DNA of 5,215 nucleotides from Burkholderiales bacterium. GTDB taxonomy: Bacteria; Pseudomonadota; Gammaproteobacteria; Burkholderiales; Burkholderiaceae_C. The notes beneath the pieces were generated by a model, which was not told the DNA's origin, made no database searches, and saw only the letters and a program-made list of their open reading frames with translations. The stretch covers positions 1-5,215 of the forward strand of contig JAABTC010000153.1 in NCBI GenBank assembly GCA_011390055.1, written 5' to 3'. Positions 1 through 5,215 of the stretch are shown here, one piece after another (the first letter of the stretch is position 1; the number at the start of each line of letters is the position of its first letter). A program made the position numbers and the translations under genes.

Positions 1-2
1 TG

Positions 3-83
3 CATGTCGAATCGCGCGGTGCGCTGACGCAGAACTGGTTCGGCAGCCTGATGTTCGAGTTGGTCCGTCACGGAGACGCATGA
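3..83 (+). CDS. C-terminal end of an unrecognised protein (5' end outside window)
   Basis: An open frame enters from the left edge and gives 26 residues before TGA at 81-83, ending ...GSLMFELVRHGDA. The stop overlaps the next gene's start as ATGA, the usual sign of translational coupling, so I take this as the real end of the upstream gene in the same operon. I do not recognise the product. The hydrophobic-hydrophobic-F-E-hydrophobic-V pattern near the end loosely resembles the last metal-ligand strand (FFEIIQR-like) of the vicinal-oxygen-chelate/4-hydroxyphenylpyruvate-dioxygenase fold. QuiC1-type dehydratases carry such a domain fused to a TIM barrel, so a separate VOC partner is conceivable. 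That is a weak inference from a very short peptide. Confidence 0.6.
   Translation, partial: HVESRGALTQNWFGSLMFELVRHGDA
72..75 (+). promoter_or_regulatory. Ribosome binding site of the TIM-barrel gene
   Basis: GGAG lies inside the end of the upstream gene, 4 bases before the ATG at 80 and 7 bases before a second in-frame ATG at 83. The spacing fits the second ATG slightly better, so the protein may start one residue later. Confidence 0.5.
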
Positions 84-985
84 TGGTCAACATCGACGAC
101 TTCGGCATGGACACGATCACGCTGGCGGGGCCGCTGGAGGCCAAGCTGCGCGCGGTGCGCGAGGGCGGCTTCGGCCAGATCATGCTGGCCGCACGCGACA
201 TCGTCGGCCACCCGCAGGGCATCGACGCGGCCATTGCCGCGGTCCAGGCCAGCGGCCTGCGGGTCACCGGCTTCCAGGTGCTGCGCGACTTCGAGGGCCT
301 GACGGGCCACCTGCACGGCTACCGCGTCGACATGGCGCAGTCGATGATCGAGATGTGCAAGGCCCTGGGCAGCCCGCTGCTGCTGGCCTGCTCGTCGACC
401 TCGCAACATGCCAGCGGCGAGATCGAGCTCGTCGCGCGCGACCTGCGCAAGCTGGCGATGCTGGCGCTGCCGCACCGCATCCGCATCTGCTACGAGGCGC
501 TGTCCTGGGGCCGGCACATCAACGAATACCCGCAGGCATGGGCCGCGGTGGAGGCGGCCGATTGCCCCAACCTGGGCCTGTGCATCGACGCGTACCACGT
601 CTTCGCGACCAACACCCCGCTCGGGCCGCTGGCCGACATCGATCCGGCCAAGATCTTCTTCGTGCAATTGGCCGACTTCATGTGGAACCAGGTCCGCACT
701 GCGGAGGAGCGTCGCGACACGGCGCGCACTTTCCGCGTCTTTCCCGGTGAAGGGGTGCACAACACGCAAATGGCCGAGCTCGCGCGCTGCCTGGACCGCA
801 TGGGTTACCGCGGCGACTACAGCTTCGAGGTCTTCAACGACGATTACCAGCAACTGCCGCTGGCGACCGTGGTGGCGCGGGCGCGCCGGGCCGCCATCTG
901 GCTGGCCGAAGACATCCTGCGCCGCTCGACCCCCCTGCCCGGGCAGATGCAACTGCGGCGCTCGCCGGTGCACACTGCGGCCTGA
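80..985 (+). CDS. TIM-barrel sugar phosphate isomerase/epimerase family protein, probable 3-dehydroshikimate dehydratase
   Basis: The 301-residue protein belongs to the AP-endonuclease-2/xylose-isomerase TIM-barrel superfamily. The four acidic/amide metal ligands of QuiC/AsbF-type dehydratases appear in order: E139 in CYEALSWGRH, D170 in LCIDAYH, Q196 in FFVQLAD and E250 in YSFEVFND. The YEALSWGRHINEY, FFVQLAD, FPGEG and EVFND blocks resemble QuiC enzymes, which convert 3-dehydroshikimate to protocatechuate and water with a divalent metal in the cytoplasm. Its length matches a single-domain form; the C-terminal VOC domain of QuiC1 is absent. The start overlaps the previous stop (ATGA) and has GGAG upstream; a second ATG follows directly. 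The fold and metal site are clear. The substrate is inferred, and a hydroxypyruvate-isomerase-like or other sugar isomerase role cannot be excluded. Confidence 0.85.
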   Translation: MMVNIDDFGMDTITLAGPLEAKLRAVREGGFGQIMLAARDIVGHPQGIDAAIAAVQASGLRVTGFQVLRDFEGLTGHLHGYRVDMAQSMIEMCKALGSPLLLACSSTSQHASGEIELVARDLRKLAMLALPHRIRICYEALSWGRHINEYPQAWAAVEAADCPNLGLCIDAYHVFATNTPLGPLADIDPAKIFFVQLADFMWNQVRTAEERRDTARTFRVFPGEGVHNTQMAELARCLDRMGYRGDYSFEVFNDDYQQLPLATVVARARRAAIWLAEDILRRSTPLPGQMQLRRSPVHTAA

Positions 986-1013
986 ACCGAACCGACGGGC
1001 AGGCCCAGGCGCG

Positions 1014-1601
1014 ATGAACCCCACCGATTCTCGACTTCCCGCTGCGGCGGGCCTGCATCCGCGCTCGCTCGAGCGCTTCCCTGAGCTGGCGCAGTCGGCC
1101 ACCGACCTGTTGCGCAAACCGCCCGCGCTGCTCGGCCTGAGCGAAGCCGACGCGCGTTGCGTCGTCGGTTTCATGCAACTGCTCGACTATGCCAAGGGGG
1201 CCACGCTGCTGCGCGAGCACGACCGTGTGGCCACCGGCTACATGCTGCTGGTGCTGAGCGGCGAGGTCTCGGTGGAAACCTCGGCCCCCGGGCACGAGAG
1301 CGACGCGGTGACGATCTCGGCGCTGGGCGCAGGCTCGCTGCTCGGCGAGATGTCGCTGCTCGACGGCGAACCGCGCTCGACCCAGTGCACCGCCATCTCG
1401 CCGGTGCAGTGCGCAGGCCTGTCGCGCGAGGGCCTGGACCGGCTGATCCTGCAACGGCCGCTGGTGGCGGCCCGCCTGCTGGCGGAAGTCGGATCGATCA
1501 TCGCCAACCGGCTGCGCGCGCTGAGCGACCAACTGCGGCTTTACGCCCAGCTCACGGCGTCGATGCAGCGGGAGATCGATCGGTTGAAGGCGCGCGGCTG
1601 A
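1014..1601 (+). CDS. Cyclic nucleotide-binding domain protein without a DNA-binding domain
   Basis: The 195-residue protein has one CRP/Fnr-type cyclic-nucleotide-binding beta-roll at about residues 40-140. The phosphate-binding cassette is intact: G111-E112 (GEMSLLDGE) and R121-S122 correspond to the CRP residues that hold the ribose hydroxyl and the cyclic phosphate, so cAMP or cGMP binding is plausible. After the roll comes a long charged helix (about 148-195, IIANRLRALSDQLRLYAQL and on) that could be a dimerisation coiled coil. The protein then ends; no helix-turn-helix follows, so it is not a classical transcription factor. I chose ATG 1014 because the frame upstream only shadows the dehydratase gene. 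The Shine-Dalgarno is weak (AGG at 1007-1009). The gene lies 28 bases after the dehydratase, possibly in the same transcript. The partner or output is unknown. Confidence 0.85.
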   Translation: MNPTDSRLPAAAGLHPRSLERFPELAQSATDLLRKPPALLGLSEADARCVVGFMQLLDYAKGATLLREHDRVATGYMLLVLSGEVSVETSAPGHESDAVTISALGAGSLLGEMSLLDGEPRSTQCTAISPVQCAGLSREGLDRLILQRPLVAARLLAEVGSIIANRLRALSDQLRLYAQLTASMQREIDRLKARG

Positions 1602-1607
1602 CGCGCG
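1591..1607. terminator. Small GC hairpin at the convergent gene junction, possible bidirectional terminator
   Basis: CGCGCG (1591-1596), a 5-base loop containing the TGA stop, and CGCGCG (1602-1607) form a 6-bp stem between the converging genes. A second, wider pairing GGCGCG (1589-1594) with CGCGCC (1617-1622) is an alternative. Neither strand has a T-tract after the stem, so intrinsic termination is uncertain, and in such GC-rich DNA the pairing may be chance. Confidence 0.3.
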
Positions 1608-1613
1608 ATCGGC

Positions 1614-2375
1614 TCACGCGCCCCCCAGCGCCTCGCGCACGGCACCCAGCTGGCGCCGAGAAACCGCCAGCCACTCGTCGACCGGCGCCACCTGCACCGC
1701 CCAGCCGATCTCGTGGCCCGTGCCCTCGTCGTCGTCGTCGGCCATGCGCCGGCGCTCCAGCAGGCGCACCGCGTCGCGCGCGACCAGTGCATTGCGGTGC
1801 ACGCGCAGAAAGCGCGGGCCCAGGCGTTGCTCGAGCTCGGTCAGCGAATCGTCGAGCACCCAATGGCGGCCGGCGGTGCGCAGCGTCACGTACTTCAGTT
1901 CGGCCTTGAGATAGACGACGTCGGCCAGCGGGATGCGCGCCACGCGGCCACGCTCGCTGACCACCAGCACGCCGGCGTTCGGGCTGGAAGGGTCGGGCTC
2001 GGGCGCGGGGCGCCGGCGCGCCGCGCGTTCGAGCGCAGCGGCCAGGCGTTCGCGCTTGACCGGCTTGGTCAGGTAGTCGGCGGCGTCGAGATCGAACGCG
2101 GCCACCGCATGTTCGGTGTGCGCGGTGACGAAAATCACCACCGGCGCGTCGGGCTGTCTCTGCAGCTCTGCGGCCAGCACCGTGCCGGAAGGCCCCGGCA
2201 TCTGGATGTCGAGCAGCACGACGTCGGCCATGGATTCGGCCAGCCATTGCCGGGCTTGCGGCACGTTCGCGCATTGGCCCACCACGCTGCAGCGCGGTTC
2301 GGTGCATTCGGCCACGAGGCTGGCCAGCCTCGCCCGGGCCAGGGCTTCATCGTCGACGATCAGCACGCGCAGCAT
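1614..2375 (-). CDS. algR: AlgR-type LytTR response regulator
   Basis: The 253-residue cytoplasmic regulator has two domains. The receiver (about 1-120) has the acidic pair D8-D9, the phospho-acceptor D56 in VLLDIQMPG, T84 and K104 in LTKPV, so all catalytic positions are present. After a Pro-rich linker (about 121-134) comes a LytTR DNA-binding domain (about 136-250) with the characteristic FLRVHRNALV block at 189-198 and a closing LAVSRRQLGAVREAL. It should be phosphorylated by the kinase encoded just upstream and bind promoter DNA as a LytTR factor; AlgR of Pseudomonas controls alginate, type IV pili and virulence genes. The regulon here is unknown. A run DDDDE at 213-217 comes from a perfect trinucleotide repeat. 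The start has a strong GGGAGGG Shine-Dalgarno. The gene order with argH supports the algR assignment. Confidence 0.9.
   Translation of the reverse strand: MLRVLIVDDEALARARLASLVAECTEPRCSVVGQCANVPQARQWLAESMADVVLLDIQMPGPSGTVLAAELQRQPDAPVVIFVTAHTEHAVAAFDLDAADYLTKPVKRERLAAALERAARRRPAPEPDPSSPNAGVLVVSERGRVARIPLADVVYLKAELKYVTLRTAGRHWVLDDSLTELEQRLGPRFLRVHRNALVARDAVRLLERRRMADDDDEGTGHEIGWAVQVAPVDEWLAVSRRQLGAVREALGGA
1726..1740. repeat. Perfect (TCG)5 trinucleotide repeat inside the response regulator gene
   Basis: There are five tandem TCG units on the + strand. In the regulator's frame they give part of the codons for the acidic run DDDDE in the loop after the RHRNALV-type block of the LytTR domain. 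Repeat-length changes would stay in frame and add or remove Asp residues. Confidence 0.8.
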
Positions 2376-2378
2376 GGA

Positions 2379-2385
2379 CCCTCCC
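2379..2385 (-). promoter_or_regulatory. Strong ribosome binding site of the response regulator gene
   Basis: On the minus strand GGGAGGG ends 3 bases before the ATG at 2375, in the 18-base gap after the kinase stop. It is clearly better than any Shine-Dalgarno seen for the other genes here, and it fixes the regulator start. Confidence 0.7.
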
Positions 2386-2393
2386 GCTCGCCG

Positions 2394-3533
2394 TCACGCC
2401 GCGGCCAGCGGCACGGTGATGCGCACCCGGTGGCGTCCCGGGGTGCGCTCGACATCGAACTGTGCGTCCAGGTCGTGCAGCAGGCGCAGGCGCTCGCGCA
2501 CGTTGGCCAGCGCCAGGCCATGGCCGGGGCGCGAGGCCGAGGCGCCGACCGTGTTGTCGACCGTGATCTCGACGCGCCCCAGGCGCACCCGCGTGCGCAC
2601 CCGCACCGTGCCGCCCAGCTCGGCCGGCTCGACGCCGTGGCGCACCGCGTTCTCCAGCAAGGGCTGCAGCACCAGCGGTGGTAACCGTGCCACTTCGGCC
2701 GCCGGCTCGAGTTGCCACTCCAGACGCAGCCGCTCGCCGAAACGCAACTGCTCGATGGCCAGGTAGCGCTTGGCCAGGGCCAGCTCGCTGGCCAGGGTGA
2801 CCGAACCGCTGCCGCCCTCGGTGTCGGCCAGCGCCACATGGAACAGCTCGGCCAGGTCTTCCAGCACCGCTTCGGCGCGCGGCGGGTCGATGCGCACCAG
2901 CGAGACCGCCGTGTTGAGCGTGTTGAACAGGAAGTGGGGCCGGATGCGCGACTGCAGTTCGGCCAAGCGCGCGCGGGCGTCGGCCGGCATGCGCTGGCCT
3001 TCCCGCCACTGCAGCCACAACATCAGCACACCGGCCAGAGCTGCCCCGATCAGCGGCAGGGCCATCAAGCGCAGCGGACGCGGTTCGAGCAGCTGCAACC
3101 AGAACATCGGCAGGCACGCGGCCAGGGCCAAGACGGCACCCAGCAACAACGGCAGGAGGGTGCGTGCCACGCGGCCTTGACGGGCCAGCGGGCGACGCAG
3201 TGCGCACACGAGGGCCAGCCAGGCGAGTGTGCCGGTGAGCGCGGCCGCGATGGCCGGACCCAGCACGCCCATGGCCTGCTCGCTGCTGTCGGTGCCGGCC
3301 ATCACGGCCAGCACCACCGCACCATTGACCGCCAACAGTGCGCGCAGTGCCAGCGCACCCCGGCAGACATCGAAGGCCGCTCCGCTGGCCGCCGCCGCCG
3401 TGCCGGCGGACGGCACCGCACGCGCAGGTGTGAGCGTCGAATCGAGCGGCGCGGGCCGCGTTGAGGCGGGCCACAGACCGGCAGCGTCGCTGGCGCGCGT
3501 TGCGGCAGAGGCGGTGTCGGACGGGCTCGGCAT
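2394..3533 (-). CDS. algZ: AlgZ/FimS-type (LytS family) sensor histidine kinase
   Basis: The 379-residue inner-membrane kinase has an Ala/Pro-rich N-terminal tail (about 1-55), four hydrophobic helices (about 62-79, 90-112, 124-146, 154-176) and a cytoplasmic LytS-type kinase module. The phospho-acceptor is H200 in RIRPHFLFNTLN, the hallmark of the His_kinase family found in LytS/AlgZ. The N box is LLENAVRHGVEP (293-304) and the glycine-rich segment is GHGLALANVRERLRLL (337-352). The usual DNG motif reads DNT (326-328), so the ATP lid is degenerate, as is known for Pseudomonas FimS/AlgZ. It should phosphorylate the AlgR-type regulator encoded 18 bases downstream; the signal is unknown. The start is uncertain: ATG 3533 has no visible Shine-Dalgarno, and the frame stays open to 3749, where it would run into argH. 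GTG at codon 40 is another option. Confidence 0.85.
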   Translation of the reverse strand: MPSPSDTASAATRASDAAGLWPASTRPAPLDSTLTPARAVPSAGTAAAASGAAFDVCRGALALRALLAVNGAVVLAVMAGTDSSEQAMGVLGPAIAAALTGTLAWLALVCALRRPLARQGRVARTLLPLLLGAVLALAACLPMFWLQLLEPRPLRLMALPLIGAALAGVLMLWLQWREGQRMPADARARLAELQSRIRPHFLFNTLNTAVSLVRIDPPRAEAVLEDLAELFHVALADTEGGSGSVTLASELALAKRYLAIEQLRFGERLRLEWQLEPAAEVARLPPLVLQPLLENAVRHGVEPAELGGTVRVRTRVRLGRVEITVDNTVGASASRPGHGLALANVRERLRLLHDLDAQFDVERTPGRHRVRITVPLAAA

Positions 3534-3709
3534 CGGCGGGTGGGGGCCAGGCGTGGGGGGTGTACGGTCGAAGGCGCTAAAGGCAGAGGGCGCGGCAGGC
3601 GCGTGGGCGTCGATAGAATCGTTCGCACCCGGGACGTCTCCGGGCGGTTGACGGCATTGTGTCCCAGCCACCTGCATTTTCGGGCCACCGCGCGCACGGT
3701 GGCGACACC
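3534..3709. promoter_or_regulatory. Divergent algZ/argH intergenic region with candidate argH promoter elements
   Basis: These 176 bases separate the two divergent genes and should hold both promoters. On the + strand, TAGAAT at 3614-3619 is a good -10-like hexamer, but nothing convincing sits at -35 (CGCGGC at 3591). Downstream, CCCGG (3628-3632) and CCGGG (3640-3644) can pair across a loop containing the palindrome GACGTC, in what would be the argH leader. I could not assign a promoter for the kinase operon. No known riboswitch or clear ARG-box operator was recognised. Confidence 0.4.
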
Positions 3710-5131
3710 ATGTCCCCCACGCCCACGAACCCTCTGGACAACAAGTCACAGGCCTGGTCGGCGCTGTTCTCCGAACCGATGAGCGCGCTGGTGCAGCGCT
3801 ACACCGCCAGCGTGCATTTCGACCAGCGGCTGGCCGCGGCCGACATCGCCGGCAGCCTGGCGCATGCCGAGATGCTGGCAGCGCAGGGCGTGATTTCGGC
3901 GGCCGACCATGCCGGCATCCAGCGCGGCATGGCGCAGATCGCAGCCGACATCGAGGCCGGCCGCTTCGAGTGGAAACTCGAGCTCGAAGACGTGCACCTG
4001 AACATCGAGGCGCGGCTGACGCAGCTGGTGGGCGATGCCGGCAAGCGGCTGCACACCGGCCGCTCGCGCAACGACCAGGTGGCCACCGACGTGCGGCTGT
4101 GGCTGCGCGGCGAGATCGATGCGCTGGCGCCGCTGCTCACGAGCCTGCAGCGCGCGCTGGTCGAAGCCGCGGCGCCGCATGCCGAAACGGTGATGCCGGG
4201 CTACACCCACATGCAGGTGGCCCAGCCGGTGAGCTTCGCGCACCACCTGCTGGCGTACGTCGAGATGTTCGCGCGAGATGCCGAGCGCCTGGCCGATGTG
4301 AGAAAGCGCGTCAACCGCCTGCCGCTGGGCGCGGCCGCACTCGCCGGCACCAGCTACCCGCTCGACCGCGATCGCGTGGCGCGCACGCTGGGCTTCGACG
4401 GCGTTTGCGCCAACAGCCTGGATGCCGTCAGCGACCGTGACTTCGCCATCGAGTTCGCCGCCTGGGCTTCGATCACGATGATGCACGTGTCGCGCCTGTC
4501 GGAAGAAATCGTGCTGTGGATGAGCCAGAACTTCGGCTTCATCGACCTGGCCGACCGCTACTGCACCGGCTCGTCGATCATGCCGCAGAAGCGCAACCCG
4601 GACGTGGCCGAACTCGCGCGCGGCAAGACCGGGCGCGTCTACGGCCACCTGATGGGCCTGCTGACCTTGATGAAAGGCCAGCCGCTGACCTACAACAAGG
4701 ACAACCAGGAAGACAAGGAGCCGCTGTTCGACAGCGTCGACACGCTGGCCGCGACGCTGCGCATCATGGCCGAGATGGTCGCGGGCATCGTGGTCAAGCG
4801 CGAGGCGATGGCGCGTGCCGCGGCCAAGGGTTATGCCACCGCGACCGACCTGGCCGACTACCTGGTCAAGAAGGGCGTGCCGTTCCGCGACGCGCACGAG
4901 GTGGTCGCGCATGCGGTGAAGTTCGCAACGGCGCGCGGGATCGACCTGGCCGACCTGCCGCTGGACAGCCTGCAGCAGTTCCACGCTGCGATCGGCGACG
5001 ACGTGTACGCGAAGGCCTTGACGCTGCAGGGCTCGTTGAATGCACGCCAGGTGGCCGGCGGTACCGCGCCTGAACGCGTGCGCGAAGCGATCGCTGCGCA
5101 CCAGGCGCGGCTGCGCCCCACCGCGGGCTAG
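3710..5131 (+). CDS. argH: Argininosuccinate lyase
   Basis: The 473-residue cytoplasmic enzyme cleaves argininosuccinate to arginine and fumarate, the last step of arginine biosynthesis. It is a full-length member of the fumarase/aspartase superfamily, whose active sites are built from several subunits of a homotetramer. The three conserved regions are present: HTGRSRNDQVATD at 115-127, the GYTHMQVAQPV block with catalytic H167, and the signature loop GSSIMPQKRNPD at 287-298 with its catalytic serine. KDNQEDKEPLFD at 330-341 is also typical. I chose ATG 3710 because MSPTPTNPLDNKSQAWSALF matches the usual Burkholderiales N-terminus. An in-frame GTG at 3659 would add 17 unconserved residues. 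The Shine-Dalgarno is weak (GGTGG at 3699-3703 or nearby). It is divergent from the kinase operon. Confidence 0.98.
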   Translation: MSPTPTNPLDNKSQAWSALFSEPMSALVQRYTASVHFDQRLAAADIAGSLAHAEMLAAQGVISAADHAGIQRGMAQIAADIEAGRFEWKLELEDVHLNIEARLTQLVGDAGKRLHTGRSRNDQVATDVRLWLRGEIDALAPLLTSLQRALVEAAAPHAETVMPGYTHMQVAQPVSFAHHLLAYVEMFARDAERLADVRKRVNRLPLGAAALAGTSYPLDRDRVARTLGFDGVCANSLDAVSDRDFAIEFAAWASITMMHVSRLSEEIVLWMSQNFGFIDLADRYCTGSSIMPQKRNPDVAELARGKTGRVYGHLMGLLTLMKGQPLTYNKDNQEDKEPLFDSVDTLAATLRIMAEMVAGIVVKREAMARAAAKGYATATDLADYLVKKGVPFRDAHEVVAHAVKFATARGIDLADLPLDSLQQFHAAIGDDVYAKALTLQGSLNARQVAGGTAPERVREAIAAHQARLRPTAG

Positions 5132-5144
5132 CGCAAGCGCTTCG

Positions 5145-5215
5145 ATGCCGCTCGGCGAATTCGAACTGATCGCGCGTTATTTCACGCGCACCCCGCAGCG
5201 CGCGGCGCTGGGCAT
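5145..5215 (+). CDS. thiL: Thiamine-monophosphate kinase, N-terminal fragment (cut by window end)
   Basis: Twenty-three codons are visible, starting MPLGEFELIARYFTR and ending ...RAALG. The GEFELIARYF opening followed by a basic stretch and LG is characteristic of ThiL, which phosphorylates thiamine monophosphate to the active cofactor thiamine diphosphate. The Asp-rich metal and ATP motif (GDDCA-like) that would confirm this lies just beyond the window. The start is 13 bases after the argH stop, so co-transcription is likely. No strong Shine-Dalgarno is seen; the gap contains the palindrome AAGCGCTT (5135-5142). Confidence 0.8.
   Translation, partial: MPLGEFELIARYFTRTPQRAALG

Noticed and set aside
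408..1013. Upstream extension of the cyclic-nucleotide-domain frame
   Set aside because: This part is an alternative frame of the dehydratase gene, rich in Arg/Ser/Thr; the conserved domain only begins after ATG 1014.
68..1174. Long open frame on the minus strand opposite the dehydratase (368 codons)
   Set aside because: It is antisense to a clear enzyme gene, has a low-complexity Arg/Ala/Gln/His-rich translation without recognisable motifs, and is expected from GC-biased third positions.
1713..2684. 323-codon plus-strand frame across the regulator and kinase genes
   Set aside because: It spans two real genes on the opposite strand and shows no motif; it is a GC-bias shadow.
3648..3676. TTGACG as a -35 box for argH
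   Set aside because: A 17-base spacer leads to CCTGCA, which is not a credible -10 hexamer; TAGAAT at 3614 is the better candidate.
3659..3709. GTG start giving 17 extra N-terminal residues on ArgH
   Set aside because: ArgH relatives begin close to the ATG at 3710, and the extra residues look unconserved and leader-like.
3746..5101. 451-codon open frame antisense to argH
   Set aside because: The argH reading is beyond doubt. The antisense product is His/Arg/Gln-rich without domains, a shadow of codon bias.
5132..5144. Palindrome AAGCGCTT between argH and thiL as an operator or terminator
   Set aside because: It is eight bases with no loop or T-tract, too short to support a function.

Overview
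This 5.2 kb window is very GC-rich and coding-dense, with short intergenic gaps. It looks like the chromosome of a betaproteobacterium of the order Burkholderiales, probably the Rubrivivax/Leptothrix side. The evidence is the ArgH sequence, whose N-terminal AWSALFSEPMS block and GKRLHTGRSRNDQVATD block are typical of that order, and an argH / algZ-algR neighbourhood known from beta- and gammaproteobacteria. Placement below order level is inference. I see no mobile element, tRNA, rRNA or CRISPR array.

Left part (1-1601, + strand): the last 26 codons of an unrecognised gene overlap by ATGA the start of a TIM-barrel enzyme of the AP-endonuclease-2/xylose-isomerase superfamily. That enzyme carries the metal-ligand pattern of QuiC/AsbF-type 3-dehydroshikimate dehydratases, so a role in quinate/shikimate-to-protocatechuate catabolism is likely. 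A 195-residue protein with one cyclic-nucleotide-binding domain and no DNA-binding domain follows 28 bases later.

Middle part (1614-3533, - strand): a two-component pair reads towards the left part. The sensor kinase, LytS/AlgZ (FimS) type with four predicted membrane helices, is followed 18 bases later by an AlgR-type regulator with a receiver and a LytTR DNA-binding domain. The regulator gene converges on the cyclic-nucleotide-domain gene with 12 bases between the stop codons, and a small GC hairpin covers that junction.

Right part (3534-5215, + strand): a 176-base divergent intergenic region leads into a complete argH (argininosuccinate lyase, last step of arginine synthesis). The first 23 codons of a probable thiL (thiamine-monophosphate kinase) follow 13 bases later.

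Most of the window is ordinary. The parts worth a second look are the orphan cyclic-nucleotide-binding protein, which lies where hemC follows algR in Pseudomonas, the unidentified partner overlapping the dehydratase, a degenerate ATP-binding lobe and Ala/Pro-rich tail in the kinase, and a perfect trinucleotide repeat inside the LytTR domain.
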